A DNA stretch of 64,000 bases from Acidobacteriota bacterium (GTDB lineage: Bacteria > Acidobacteriota > Vicinamibacteria > Vicinamibacterales > SCN-69-37): positions 270,609 to 334,608 of the forward strand of contig JADYYY010000002.1 of NCBI GenBank assembly GCA_020853395.1. The letters run 5' to 3'. The stretch's first letter is position 1. Each line of letters begins with the position of its first letter. This document shows, in pieces, positions 53,702-62,031 of the stretch. The notes beneath the pieces are model-generated. The model saw only the letters and a program-made list of their open reading frames with translations, had not been told where the DNA came from and ran no database searches. Position numbers and translations under genes: made by a program.

Positions 53702-55117
53702 CTACCCTCGGATGATGCGCGGCGTGATGAAGATCAGCAGTTCCTGGCTCTCGCTGCGGTTGTCAGTCCGCTTGAACAGCCAGCCGAGCAGCGGCACGCG
53801 CCCGATGCCCGGCGTCTGATCGATGTTGGACGTCTCGGTCGTCTGCAAGATGCCGCCGATCACGGTCGTCACGCCGTCTCCCACCTGCACCTGCGTTTCG
53901 GCGCGTTGCGTGTTGATCGACGGGTTGCCGTTGACGGCCCGGCTGAAGTCCGGCGTGCCGTTCTCGAGGACGATGCGCAGGATGACGGTGTTGGCCGCGG
54001 TGATCTGCGGCGTCACGTTCAGTTTCAGCGCCGCGTCGCGGTACTGCACCGTCACGGTGTTGTTGGCCACCGTCTGGAACGGCACCTGGAAGCCCTGCGT
54101 GATCTCCGCCTGCTTGTTGTTCTGCGTGGTCACGCGCGGCGTCGACAGCACCTTGGCCTTGCCGTCGTGTTCGAGCGCCGAGAGCGCGACGTCGAGGCTG
54201 AACGCGCCGTTGACCGCGCCGAGCGACAGCCCCAGCGCGCTCGCGGCGCCGGTGACGGGCAGATTGACGGCCGTCGCCGTGCGCTCGAGCGAGGACGCGC
54301 GGGCATCGTTCGGGCCCTGCGACACGTCACCGGACTGCTGCACGCGGCCGCCGACCGTGCCCCGGTTCGGGAACCCGAGCGGCGACGTGTTGCCGAGCTC
54401 GGGCGCCACGCGGCCGTTCGCCCCCCACTGGACGCCGAGCGCCTTCGCGGTATCGCGGTTCGTGCGCAGAATCTTGGCCTCGATCTCGACCTGCGGCTCG
54501 GCACGATCGAGGTCGGCGATGAGCGATTGGATGTCCTGGATGCTCCGCGCCGTGTCCTTGATGATGAGCATGTTCGTGCGGTCTTCGACCTCGACCGATC
54601 CGCGGTCGGACACGAGCCGCGCGGCCTCGAGCAGCGCCTTGATCTTCGCCGCCTCCGCGTAGTTCAACCGCAGCCGCGCCGTCTCCAGATCGGGCACCGC
54701 CTCGCCCGCCCGCTTCTGTTTCGCCTCGTCGTCCAGCTCCCGCGTTCGTGCTTCGCGCGTGAGCACGCGCAGCACGGTCCCGTCGAGCTGGTTCGTCAGG
54801 CCGCTCGACCGCAGCACCACGTCCATGACCTGATCCCACGGCACCTGGGTGAGCTTGAGATCGACCGTGGCGTTCGTCGGCACGCTCGGGTCGATGACCA
54901 GGTTGATGCCGCCGATCTCGGACAACTGCCTCAACACGGCGCGCAGGTTCGCTCCCTGGTAGTCCACGTCGATCGGCGTGCCGCTGAACTGCCGCAGCAC
55001 GTTCGCCTGCGGTGCCTGGGGTGCGGCGAGCACCGTCATCGGGCCGGCGCTCTCGCCCGCCAGCGCCCCGGCCACCGCCAGCGTGACGCCGAATCCCCAG
55101 ATGCGCATGTTCCTCAT
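53702..55117 (-). CDS. pilQ: Type IV pilus secretin PilQ, short form
   Basis: 471 aa. A signal sequence precedes an STN/N0 domain ('IDVDYQGANLRAVLRQLSEI'), a secretin N domain ('NMLIIKDTARSIQDIQSLIA', 'VEIEAKILRTNRDTAKALGV') and the secretin core ending 'VGDGVTTVIGGILQTTETSN', 'VPLLGWLFKRTDNRSESQEL' and 'LIFITPRIIRG'. It forms the outer-membrane pore for the pilus. It is shorter than classical PilQ (over 600 aa) and lacks AMIN domains. Its ATG overlaps the pilP stop by 4 nt. Confidence 0.92.
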   Translation of the reverse strand: MRNMRIWGFGVTLAVAGALAGESAGPMTVLAAPQAPQANVLRQFSGTPIDVDYQGANLRAVLRQLSEIGGINLVIDPSVPTNATVDLKLTQVPWDQVMDVVLRSSGLTNQLDGTVLRVLTREARTRELDDEAKQKRAGEAVPDLETARLRLNYAEAAKIKALLEAARLVSDRGSVEVEDRTNMLIIKDTARSIQDIQSLIADLDRAEPQVEIEAKILRTNRDTAKALGVQWGANGRVAPELGNTSPLGFPNRGTVGGRVQQSGDVSQGPNDARASSLERTATAVNLPVTGAASALGLSLGAVNGAFSLDVALSALEHDGKAKVLSTPRVTTQNNKQAEITQGFQVPFQTVANNTVTVQYRDAALKLNVTPQITAANTVILRIVLENGTPDFSRAVNGNPSINTQRAETQVQVGDGVTTVIGGILQTTETSNIDQTPGIGRVPLLGWLFKRTDNRSESQELLIFITPRIIRG

Positions 55118-55581
55118 CGGACTTCCTCTCCTTGCGGACGCAGCGGCTTGCGCACCTCGGTCGGCGTGCCGCCGGATCGATCGCTGAAGACCACGCCGTC
55201 GCGGTCGATGCTCACGACCGTCGCGTCGATCAGGCGGTCCTTCACCCTGGTCACGAACGACTGCCGGCCCGGCGACTCCAGAATCGCGAGCATCGTGGTG
55301 CCGTTCCGGACGACGCCCTTGACGACGACGTCGGCGAGCGAGAGGCCGGCGAGCCCGGAGCGAGGACGGCCGTCGGCCGGTGTCGCGGCGCGCTTCGACA
55401 GCACGAGGCTCCCGAACGGGTCGCGCCGCCCGCCATCGTCGTATCCCGTGACGACCTCGCCCACGCGGCTGCCGACCGGAATCGACGCGGCCGGCGCGGC
55501 GATCGGCAGCGCCGTCGCGGAGGTTTGCGCGGCGGCGATCGACGGCATGGCCAGCGCGAGCACGAGCACGGCGGTTTTCAT
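55114..55581 (-). CDS. pilP: Type IV pilus assembly protein PilP
   Basis: 155 aa. It opens 'MKTAVLVLALAMPSIAAAQ' (signal; no lipobox Cys seen) and has the PilP core 'YDDGGRRDPFGSLVLSKR', 'GLSLADVVVKGVVRNGTTML' and 'ATVVSIDRDGVVFSDRSGGT'. It bridges PilNO to PilQ in the periplasm. The ATG at 55581 overlaps the pilO stop by 4 nt; longer frames lie within pilO. Confidence 0.85.
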   Translation of the reverse strand: MKTAVLVLALAMPSIAAAQTSATALPIAAPAASIPVGSRVGEVVTGYDDGGRRDPFGSLVLSKRAATPADGRPRSGLAGLSLADVVVKGVVRNGTTMLAILESPGRQSFVTRVKDRLIDATVVSIDRDGVVFSDRSGGTPTEVRKPLRPQGEEVR

Positions 55582-56189
55582 GGACGTTCTCCCGGAAGGT
55601 CGGCGAGGTCCGGCTGGAAGACGAACGTGGTCGCGAGAAACGACGCGCTGATGCTGCCGCGCCCGGCCGACTTGGTCTTCGTCTTCAACTGGAGGTCCGA
55701 CACGGACATCAACCGCGACATCGTCGCCACGCGATCGAAGAAGCGGCCGAGGTCGTGATAGGTGCCCTCGAGGCCGAGCTGAATCGGCCACTCGGTGTAC
55801 TGCGCCTTGGCGACGATCGGCTTCGGCGCGAAGCTCGCGATGTCGAGCTGCGAGTCGCTCGCGAGCTGATGGAGGCTGCGCAGCACGTCCTGCGGGTCCT
55901 TCTCGGCCGGAATCACGGCTTCGGTTTCCTTCAGCGACAGCTCGAGCGCGCGCACTTCCCGCTGCACGGCCGGAAGCCTCATGGCCACGAGCTGCGCCTT
56001 GCGGACTTCGCCTTCCACCGTGCCGAGCCGCGTCCGTGCCGCGGTGATCTCCGCGTCGGCCGGGCCGAGCAGCACCTGCCACGCGGCCCCGACCGCCATC
56101 ACGCAGAGCACGACGAAGACGATGAGCTGCGAGCGGGATGAGAGTTCGTGAAGGCTTTTTGCCACTGGCTCATGCTCCCGGACGGGCAA
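55578..56189 (-). CDS. pilO: Type IV pilus inner-membrane protein PilO
   Basis: 203 aa. A short cytoplasmic start, one membrane helix 'LIVFVVLCVMAVGAAWQVLL', a coiled coil to about residue 90, and a periplasmic ferredoxin-like domain with 'ASFAPKPIVAKAQYTEWPIQ' and 'GTYHDLGRFFDRVATMSRLM'. It dimerises with PilN and recruits PilP. It overlaps pilN by 20 nt. Confidence 0.9.
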   Translation of the reverse strand: MPVREHEPVAKSLHELSSRSQLIVFVVLCVMAVGAAWQVLLGPADAEITAARTRLGTVEGEVRKAQLVAMRLPAVQREVRALELSLKETEAVIPAEKDPQDVLRSLHQLASDSQLDIASFAPKPIVAKAQYTEWPIQLGLEGTYHDLGRFFDRVATMSRLMSVSDLQLKTKTKSAGRGSISASFLATTFVFQPDLADLPGERP

Positions 56190-56805
56190 CGGCGGTGCTC
56201 ACGACGGCGCCTGGCGCGCGGGCGTGTTCCGCGGTGTTGGGCAGTGACGGCGCGGTGAGCTCCCCCTTGACGCTGAACCGCACGACCGTCGTTTCTTCAA
56301 CGGCCTCCGTGCTCGTCGTCAGGATCTCGACGGGACGCTGGAAGACGCCGGAGTTCTGCATGCCCTCGGCGAGGTCGGTGACGGCGGTGAGCGTCAGCGC
56401 CCGGCCCTCCACCTGCACCGTCGTGCCGGCCTGTTTGACCTCGAGCAGCCACAGGCCGTCCGGCAGGGTGAGGCTCAGCGTCTCGAGCAGCGTCACGGGC
56501 GCGCGTTTCGCCGCTTGGAGCCGTGCGATGACCGCAAGACGCTCGGTGAGCTCCGTCTTGCGCGCGGTGACCTTCTCGACGAGCTTGGCGGCGTCCTTGA
56601 GGCGCACGAGCTCGGCGTCCGCGGCATTGATCCGGCGATCGATATCGGCCTTGACGCTGCTGAGGTAGTACCACCAGCCAGCGACGCCGACGGCCGTCAC
56701 GACGAGCATGGCGAGGCCGATCGCCGCCGATCGCTGCTCTGCGGGAATCCAGACGCGCGGCGGCTTGGCACCAGGCGTGGTCGAGAGGAGGTTGACCTTG
56801 ATCAC
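56170..56805 (-). CDS. pilN: Type IV pilus inner-membrane protein PilN
   Basis: 211 aa. It starts 'MIKVNLLSTTPGAKPPRVWI', the conserved PilN 'INLLP'-type motif that binds PilM, followed by the helix 'AIGLAMLVVTAVGVAGWWYY', a coiled coil and a periplasmic domain ('LETLSLTLPDGLWLLEVKQA', 'GTTVQVEGRALTLTAVTDLA'). It overlaps pilM by 4 nt and pilO by 20 nt. Confidence 0.92.
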   Translation of the reverse strand: MIKVNLLSTTPGAKPPRVWIPAEQRSAAIGLAMLVVTAVGVAGWWYYLSSVKADIDRRINAADAELVRLKDAAKLVEKVTARKTELTERLAVIARLQAAKRAPVTLLETLSLTLPDGLWLLEVKQAGTTVQVEGRALTLTAVTDLAEGMQNSGVFQRPVEILTTSTEAVEETTVVRFSVKGELTAPSLPNTAEHARAPGAVVSTAVARPGA

Positions 56806-57866
56806 CGGTCGCCCTCCTGCCGCATCGCCAGGCCGACAGCGACCGCATATGCCGGCCCGCTCGCATCGGCCGCGGCGCCACGGCTCGGCCGCGTCACGCG
56901 GCGGAAGGGATCGAAGACCTCGACCGGCGCGCCGAACTCCGCCCCGAGCAGCTCCGTGAAGCCAACGGCGTCACAGGCGCCGCCCGAGACGACCACGCGC
57001 GAGATCTTCTCGATGGGCGCGGTCGCTCGATAGAAGTCGATCGTGCTGCGGACCTCCGCGACGAGCCGCTGGCTGGCCTGCCGCAGCACCGCCGACACCT
57101 GCTCGGGCGGCAGGTGCGCGGGCATCTGGCCGTGGAGCATGCGCTTGGCGGCGAGGTCGTCCGTGCCGACGGCGGCGAACTCGCGCTTCAGCGCCTCGAG
57201 GTGCAGCCCACCGCCCACCGCGATGTCGCGGGTGAACACGGGCTGGCCGTGCTCGAGCAGGCAGACGAGCGTGAGCGCCCGTCCGACGTGCAACAGCACG
57301 GCGAGCTGGTCGTCGCGCTCGGGGTAGTTCATCCGGTACGCGTTGGCCAGCGCGAACGCCTCGATGTCGAGCACCACCGGCCGTCGTCCGCTCTGGACGA
57401 CGATGCCGGTGCGGTCGTCGATGCGATCGCGCTTGGCGGCGACGAGCAGCACGTCGAGCGCGTTGCGGCCCGCATCGGTGCCGATCTTGACGACCTGGTA
57501 GTCGAGCTGCACCTCGCTCAGATCGAAGGGGATGTACTGTTCGGCTTCCCAAGGGATGGCCTCGGCGAGCTCGGCGTCCGTCATGCTGGGCAGCGACAGC
57601 CGTTTGACGATCACCGAGTGACCGGCGAGCGCGGCCGCGACGCGCGCTCGTCGCAGGCGCAGCGAGTCGAGCAGGCTGCTGACGACCTCGCTCACGACGG
57701 TGGGATCAGAGGCGCCCTCGCGCGCGGCGTCGTCGGGCACCGGCGCCTCGCCGGCCGAGACGAGCGACCAACCGGCACGGCTGCGCCGCAGCACAACGGC
57801 CTTGACCGCGCTTGAACCGATGTCGAGCCCGACGATGGGCGAACGGAAGGCAGAGCCGAGTTGCAT
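56802..57866 (-). CDS. pilM: Type IV pilus assembly ATPase-like protein PilM
   Basis: 354 aa, actin/FtsA-like cytoplasmic protein. It has 'IVGLDIGSSAVKAVVLRRSR', 'AIPWEAEQYIPFDLSEVQLD', 'DQLAVLLHVGRALTLVCLLE' and 'ISRVVVSGGACDAVGFTELL'. It recruits PilN and the pilus motor. It is the first gene of the minus-strand pilMNOPQ run and its start faces the rplM promoter across 265 bp. Confidence 0.94.
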   Translation of the reverse strand: MQLGSAFRSPIVGLDIGSSAVKAVVLRRSRAGWSLVSAGEAPVPDDAAREGASDPTVVSEVVSSLLDSLRLRRARVAAALAGHSVIVKRLSLPSMTDAELAEAIPWEAEQYIPFDLSEVQLDYQVVKIGTDAGRNALDVLLVAAKRDRIDDRTGIVVQSGRRPVVLDIEAFALANAYRMNYPERDDQLAVLLHVGRALTLVCLLEHGQPVFTRDIAVGGGLHLEALKREFAAVGTDDLAAKRMLHGQMPAHLPPEQVSAVLRQASQRLVAEVRSTIDFYRATAPIEKISRVVVSGGACDAVGFTELLGAEFGAPVEVFDPFRRVTRPSRGAAADASGPAYAVAVGLAMRQEGDR

Positions 57867-58062
57867 GCCGGCTGGTCACAAGGCAAGGCAGGTGCCAAGA
57901 CACCGCGAAGCCGGCTCTCGCGAGCGTCAGCCAGGGGCTGGCGGGCTTGCGTGGCGCGACAACGCTCGATCGGATCGACACTTGTCGACTGCCGCACAGT
58001 TCTGTAAGGCTGTGGATCGCGCGGCCGTCGTCGAGCGCGACCGCGTTCGACCGGCCTGAAGA

Positions 58063-58091
58063 TTGACTTTTTCGCGATCCCCTCGTATCAT
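58063..58091 (+). promoter_or_regulatory. Sigma-70-type promoter for rplM-rpsI-rpsB-tsf
   Basis: TTGACT (58063-58068) and TATCAT (58086-58091) are separated by exactly 17 nt. Transcription would start near 58098, giving a leader of about 34 nt before the rplM ATG. This is one of the clearest promoters in the window and faces a highly expressed ribosomal operon. Confidence 0.8.
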
Positions 58092-58131
58092 CTGGGTTTG
58101 CCGTTCTTTGAATTCGGCTGAAAGGGTACGA

Positions 58132-58566
58132 ATGGTCACGGGCAAGACCACTGCCGCTCGGACGGACACGCGACAGTGGCACCTCATCGATGCGGACGGC
58201 CGCGTGCTGGGACGAGTCGCCAGCCAGGCCGCGCGCCTGCTGCAAGGCAAGCACAAACCGACCTGGAGCTCGTTCCTCGATCAGGGTGATTTCGTGGTGA
58301 TCGTGAACGCCGGCCGCGTGCGGCTCACCGGCCGCAAGGAAGATCAGAAGCTCTACCGCTACCACAGCGGCTACGAAGGCGGCCTCCGGGAAGAGCGCGC
58401 GAAGATCGTGCGCAAGAAGAACCCCGCCCGCATCGTCGAGGAAGCCGTGCGCGGCATGCTGCCGAAGAACAAGCTGGGGGAAGCGATGTATCGCAAGCTC
58501 AAGGTGTACATCGCGGGCGATCACCCTCACGCGGCGCAGAAACCCCAACAGTTCGAGGTCGTGTAA
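58132..58566 (+). CDS. rplM: 50S ribosomal protein L13
   Basis: 144 aa, the family size. It has '[20 protein letters not shown]', '[20 protein letters not shown]', '[14 protein letters not shown]' and '[20 protein letters not shown]'. The ATG at 58132 follows AAAGGG at about 5 nt; the frame is open further upstream only into the promoter. It is followed by rpsI after 1 bp. Confidence 0.97.
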   Translation: MVTGKTTAARTDTRQWHLIDADGRVLGRVASQAARLLQGKHKPTWSSFLDQGDFVVIVNAGRVRLTGRKEDQKLYRYHSGYEGGLREERAKIVRKKNPARIVEEAVRGMLPKNKLGEAMYRKLKVYIAGDHPHAAQKPQQFEVV

Positions 58567-58567
58567 C

Positions 58568-58960
58568 TTGGCTACGACGCAGTACTACGGCACCGGCCGG
58601 CGCAAGACGTCCACCGCCCGCGTGTTCCTTCGGCCCGGCTCGGGCCAGATTACGGTCAACCACCAGCCCATCGAGACGAGCTTCCCCACCGAGACGCACC
58701 GGCTGAACATCCGGCTGCCGCTCGTGGTGACGGAGACCGCCGAACGCTTCGACGTCGTGGCGACGACGATGGGCGGCGGCGTGTCGGGCCAGGCCGGCGC
58801 GCTACGGCTCGGCATCGCGCGGGCGTTGCTCGGCTACAACGACGAGCTGCGCGCGGCGCTGCGCAAGGCAGGGCTGCTCACGCGCGATCCGCGCGCCAAG
58901 GAACGCAAGAAGTACGGGATGGCGGGCGCCCGCAAGCGCTTCCAGTTCAGCAAACGGTAA
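58568..58960 (+). CDS. rpsI: 30S ribosomal protein S9
   Basis: 130 aa. It opens '[20 protein letters not shown]' from a TTG codon and ends '[20 protein letters not shown]', the conserved C-terminal tail that reaches the P-site tRNA. It directly follows rplM, the usual pairing. The TTG start is supported by the conserved first residues; no ATG is available in frame. Confidence 0.97.
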   Translation: MATTQYYGTGRRKTSTARVFLRPGSGQITVNHQPIETSFPTETHRLNIRLPLVVTETAERFDVVATTMGGGVSGQAGALRLGIARALLGYNDELRAALRKAGLLTRDPRAKERKKYGMAGARKRFQFSKR

Positions 58961-59031
58961 CGGCAGCGGCGCCGTCCTCCTGGGAGGGCGCAGGGCCTCG
59001 ACGAGGCTCATTGAGAAGGAGACGACCCAGC

Positions 59032-59805
59032 TTGAGTGCGATCGCGTTGAAGGACTTGTTGGAGGCCGGCGTGCACTTCGGCCACCAGACGAAGCGATGG
59101 AACCCGAAGATGAAGCCATACATCTTCGGCGAGCGCAACGGGATCTACATTCTCGACCTGGGCCGCACGGCCAAGCTCCTCCGCGAGGCCATCGAGTTCG
59201 CCACCACCGTCGCCGGTCAGGGCGGCACGATGCTGTTCGTCGGCACCAAACGCCAGGCCCAGGACGCGATTTTCGAAGAAGCCCAGCGCTGCCAGATGTT
59301 CTACGTGAACCAGCGCTGGCTCGGCGGCCTGCTCACCAACTTCTCGACGATTCAGCGCAGCCTGGCGCGGCTGCGCGAGCTCGAGGCGATGACCACCGAC
59401 GGCCGGTACGAGACGCTGTCGAAGAAGGAGATCGCGCGGTACGACAAGGAACGGCGCAAGCTGGCCAAGAACCTGGACGGCATCCGCGGCATGTCGCGGC
59501 TGCCCGACGCCATCTTCATCGTCGACACGAAGCACGAGCAGATCGCCGTCGACGAAGCGCGCAAGCTGAAGATCCCGGTGATCGGCGTCGTGGACACGAA
59601 CTGCGATCCGGACCAGGTCGAATACGTGATCCCGGGCAACGACGATGCGCTGCGGTCGATCCGGCTGTTCGCGGCCGCGATCGCCGACGCCGTGCTCGCC
59701 GGCCGCGGCCTGGCCGAATCGGCCGGCGCCGCCGAGACGAAAGTCGCGCCCGTGCCGCAGCCGCCGGTATCGCAGCCCGCGCCGCAGGCCGCCACTCCGG
59801 CGTAG
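59032..59805 (+). CDS. rpsB: 30S ribosomal protein S2
   Basis: 257 aa. It has '[20 protein letters not shown]', '[17 protein letters not shown]', 'FVNQRWLGG-like [14 protein letters not shown]' and '[20 protein letters not shown]'. The TTG at 59032 is chosen because AGAAGGAG lies about 11 nt upstream; an earlier TTG at 59011 overlaps that ribosome site. The C-terminal 25 residues are a Pro/Ala-rich extension. tsf follows after 165 bp. Confidence 0.96.
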   Translation: MSAIALKDLLEAGVHFGHQTKRWNPKMKPYIFGERNGIYILDLGRTAKLLREAIEFATTVAGQGGTMLFVGTKRQAQDAIFEEAQRCQMFYVNQRWLGGLLTNFSTIQRSLARLRELEAMTTDGRYETLSKKEIARYDKERRKLAKNLDGIRGMSRLPDAIFIVDTKHEQIAVDEARKLKIPVIGVVDTNCDPDQVEYVIPGNDDALRSIRLFAAAIADAVLAGRGLAESAGAAETKVAPVPQPPVSQPAPQAATPA

Positions 59806-59970
59806 CCGCTCGATCCGTCCTCCACGTCACGTATCAACCCAGGCGCCGGCGGCGTCCGTGCTGCCGGCCGCCGACAGAAGAGTCCGAGCACCGGGCATCG
59901 CCCGGCGATCGTTCAGCAGAACGCGGGCTGCGCCCGAGGCGCCACGCCCGCTTCCCCATCGAGAGGGACT

Positions 59971-60573
59971 ATGGCCGCAGAGATTACCGCCGCACTCGTG
60001 AAGCAGCTTCGCGATCTGACCGGCGCGGGCATGATGGAATGCAAGGCCGCGCTGCAGGAGTCGGGAGGCGACATCGAGGAGGCCCGCACGATTCTCCGGA
60101 AGCGCGGGCTCGCCCAGGCCGCCAAGAAGACGGGACGGTCGACGACCGAAGGCCAGATCTACGCGTACATCCATGCCGGCGGCAAGGTCGGCGTGCTCCT
60201 GGAACTGAACTGCGAGTCCGACTTCGTGGCGCGCACCGACGACTTCCAGACGCTGATGAAGGAGATCGCGCTGCAGATCGCGGCCGCCAGCCCCCAGTAC
60301 GTGCGGCGCGAGGACGTGCCGGCCGAGGTGCTCGAGCGTGAGCGCGCGATTTACCGCGCGCAACTGCAGGACGCCGGCAAGCCGGCGCAGGTGATCGACA
60401 AGATCATCGACGGCAAGCTCGGCAGCTTCTTCGAGCAGGTCGTGCTCGTCGATCAGCCGTCGATCCGCGATCCGAAGACGACCGTCGGCCAGATGCTCCA
60501 GGCTGCCATCGCCAAGCTCGGCGAGAACCTCAACGTCGCCCGCTTCGTCCGGTTCAAGGTCGGAGAACAGTAG
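59971..60573 (+). CDS. tsf: Elongation factor Ts, short form
   Basis: 200 aa. It has 'ITAALVKQLRDLTGAGMMEC', 'KAALQESGGDIEEARTILRK', the core 'LLELNCESDFVARTDDFQ' with the conserved nucleotide-exchange Asp-Phe, and 'LVDQPSIRDPKTTVGQML'. It releases GDP from EF-Tu. It is shorter than E. coli EF-Ts (283 aa), lacking one core subdomain, as in Thermus-type factors. It follows rpsB in the standard order. Confidence 0.95.
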   Translation: MAAEITAALVKQLRDLTGAGMMECKAALQESGGDIEEARTILRKRGLAQAAKKTGRSTTEGQIYAYIHAGGKVGVLLELNCESDFVARTDDFQTLMKEIALQIAAASPQYVRREDVPAEVLERERAIYRAQLQDAGKPAQVIDKIIDGKLGSFFEQVVLVDQPSIRDPKTTVGQMLQAAIAKLGENLNVARFVRFKVGEQ

Positions 60574-60687
60574 AGAACGCTCGTCGTCCTGAGCGGCGGC
60601 GGCGAGTTCCGATTTGAGCCCTGGGTGCTGAGTCGCGCGTGGACTCAGAAGTCAGGACGCCCAACTCGGAACTCGACCCTTCCCTAC

Positions 60688-60693
60688 TATAAT
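60688..60693 (+). promoter_or_regulatory. Candidate -10 box for a leaderless pyrH transcript
   Basis: A consensus TATAAT ends 8 nt before the GTG that best fits the pyrH start (60702). A start point 7-9 nt after the box would coincide with the GTG, so the mRNA could be leaderless. No Shine-Dalgarno is visible before 60702 and no clear -35 lies at 16-18 nt. Confidence 0.45.
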
Positions 60694-60701
60694 TGCCGTT
60701 C

Positions 60702-61421
60702 GTGCCGAGTCCCGCCTTCTCTCGCGTCCTGCTGAAGCTCTCCGGCGAAGCGCTCATGGGCGATCAGGCGTTCGGCATCCACCCGCCGACGGCCACGCAG
60801 ATCGCCCGGGAGATCGGCGACGTTCAGCAGCTCGGCGTCCAGATCGGCATCGTCATCGGCGGCGGCAACCTGTTTCGAGGGCTGGCGGCGAGCGCCCGCG
60901 GCGGGATGGACCGGACGACCGCCGACTACATGGGCATGCTGGCCACGGTCATCAATGCCCTGGCGCTGCAGGACGCGCTCGAGCAGGTTGGCGTCACGAC
61001 GCGCGTCGTGACCGCCATTGAAATGCGGGCGGTGGCCGAGCCGTTCATCCGCCGCCGCGTCCTGCGCCACCTCGAAAAAGGGCGTGTGGTCGTGTTCGCG
61101 GCCGGCACCGGCAATCCCTACTTCACCACGGACACCGCGGCAGCCCTGCGCGCCATGGAGATGCGGGCTGAAGTGATCCTGAAAGGGACCAAGGTGGACG
61201 GCATCTACACGGCCGATCCCATGGTGGACAAGAGCGCCAAGCGCTACGAGACCATTCCCTACCTGGAGGTCATCGACCGGCAGCTCAAGGTAATGGACTC
61301 GACGGCGATCACGTTGTGCATGGACAACAAGCTGCCGATCATCGTGTTCAACCTGAGAGAGCCCGGGAACCTCCGGCGGGTGATTCTCGGCGATCCGGTC
61401 GGGACGACCGTCACGGCCTGA
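60702..61421 (+). CDS. pyrH: UMP kinase
   Basis: 239 aa. It has '[20 protein letters not shown]', '[12 protein letters not shown]', '[20 protein letters not shown]', '[20 protein letters not shown]' and '[18 protein letters not shown]', the bacterial hexameric UMP kinase. It phosphorylates UMP to UDP. The GTG at 60702 is preferred to a TTG at 60693 because the latter overlaps the TATAAT box. It lies 128 bp after tsf and 39 bp before frr. Confidence 0.96.
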   Translation: MPSPAFSRVLLKLSGEALMGDQAFGIHPPTATQIAREIGDVQQLGVQIGIVIGGGNLFRGLAASARGGMDRTTADYMGMLATVINALALQDALEQVGVTTRVVTAIEMRAVAEPFIRRRVLRHLEKGRVVVFAAGTGNPYFTTDTAAALRAMEMRAEVILKGTKVDGIYTADPMVDKSAKRYETIPYLEVIDRQLKVMDSTAITLCMDNKLPIIVFNLREPGNLRRVILGDPVGTTVTA

Positions 61422-61460
61422 CGAACGATGCGGCAGCCGGTAAAGGCAAGGGTGTAGGTG

Positions 61461-62030
61461 ATGGACGTCAACGACATCAAGAGCCTGGGCGTCGAAGTGA
61501 AGAAGCGCATGGACACCGCGATCGAGCACGTCCGGCGCGAGATGGCGGGCCTGCGCAGCGGCCGCGCGTCGGTCAACCTGCTGGATCCCGTGCAGGTCGA
61601 GGCGTACGGAACGACGATGCCCCTGAATCAAGTTGCGTCGCTGTCGATTCCCGAGCCGACGGTGATCGCAGTGCAGCCGTTCGACGGATCGCTGCTCCAC
61701 CCGATCGAGAAGGCGATCCAGAAGAGCAATCTCGGGCTGAACCCCACGACCGACGGCAAGGTCATCCGCGTGCCGGTGCCCGCGCTGACCGAGGAGCGGC
61801 GCAAGGAGCTGTCCCGGCTCGCGCACAAGTACGCCGAGGACGGCCGCAACGCCGTGCGTCAGGTCCGGCGCGACGCGAACGATCGGCTGAAGAAGCTCCT
61901 CAAGGAGCACAAGATCTCGGAAGACGATGAGCGGCGGGCGCTCGACGACGTGCAGAAGATCACCGATCAGCACGTGGCGCTCATCGACGACGTCCAGAAG
62001 AAGAAGGACGCAGAGCTGCTCGGCCGGTAG
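61461..62030 (+). CDS. frr: Ribosome recycling factor
   Basis: 189 aa. It has 'HVRREMAGLRSGRASVNLLD', 'VEAYGTTMPLNQVASLSIPE', 'GLNPTTDGKVIRVPVPALTE' and 'ERRKELSRLAHKYAEDGRNA', the two-domain RRF. With EF-G it splits post-termination ribosomes. The ATG at 61461 follows an AGG/GGTG-rich leader; a GTG directly before it is also in frame. The stop lies 1 bp before the downstream PLP-fold gene. Confidence 0.97.
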   Translation: MDVNDIKSLGVEVKKRMDTAIEHVRREMAGLRSGRASVNLLDPVQVEAYGTTMPLNQVASLSIPEPTVIAVQPFDGSLLHPIEKAIQKSNLGLNPTTDGKVIRVPVPALTEERRKELSRLAHKYAEDGRNAVRQVRRDANDRLKKLLKEHKISEDDERRALDDVQKITDQHVALIDDVQKKKDAELLGR

Positions 62031-62031
62031 C

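Noticed and set aside
60603-60674. Inverted repeat GAGTTCCGA / TCGGAACTC between tsf and pyrH as a terminator
   Set aside because: The arms are short, 55 nt apart and not followed by a T-run; the region is noisy in composition and I could not assign a role.
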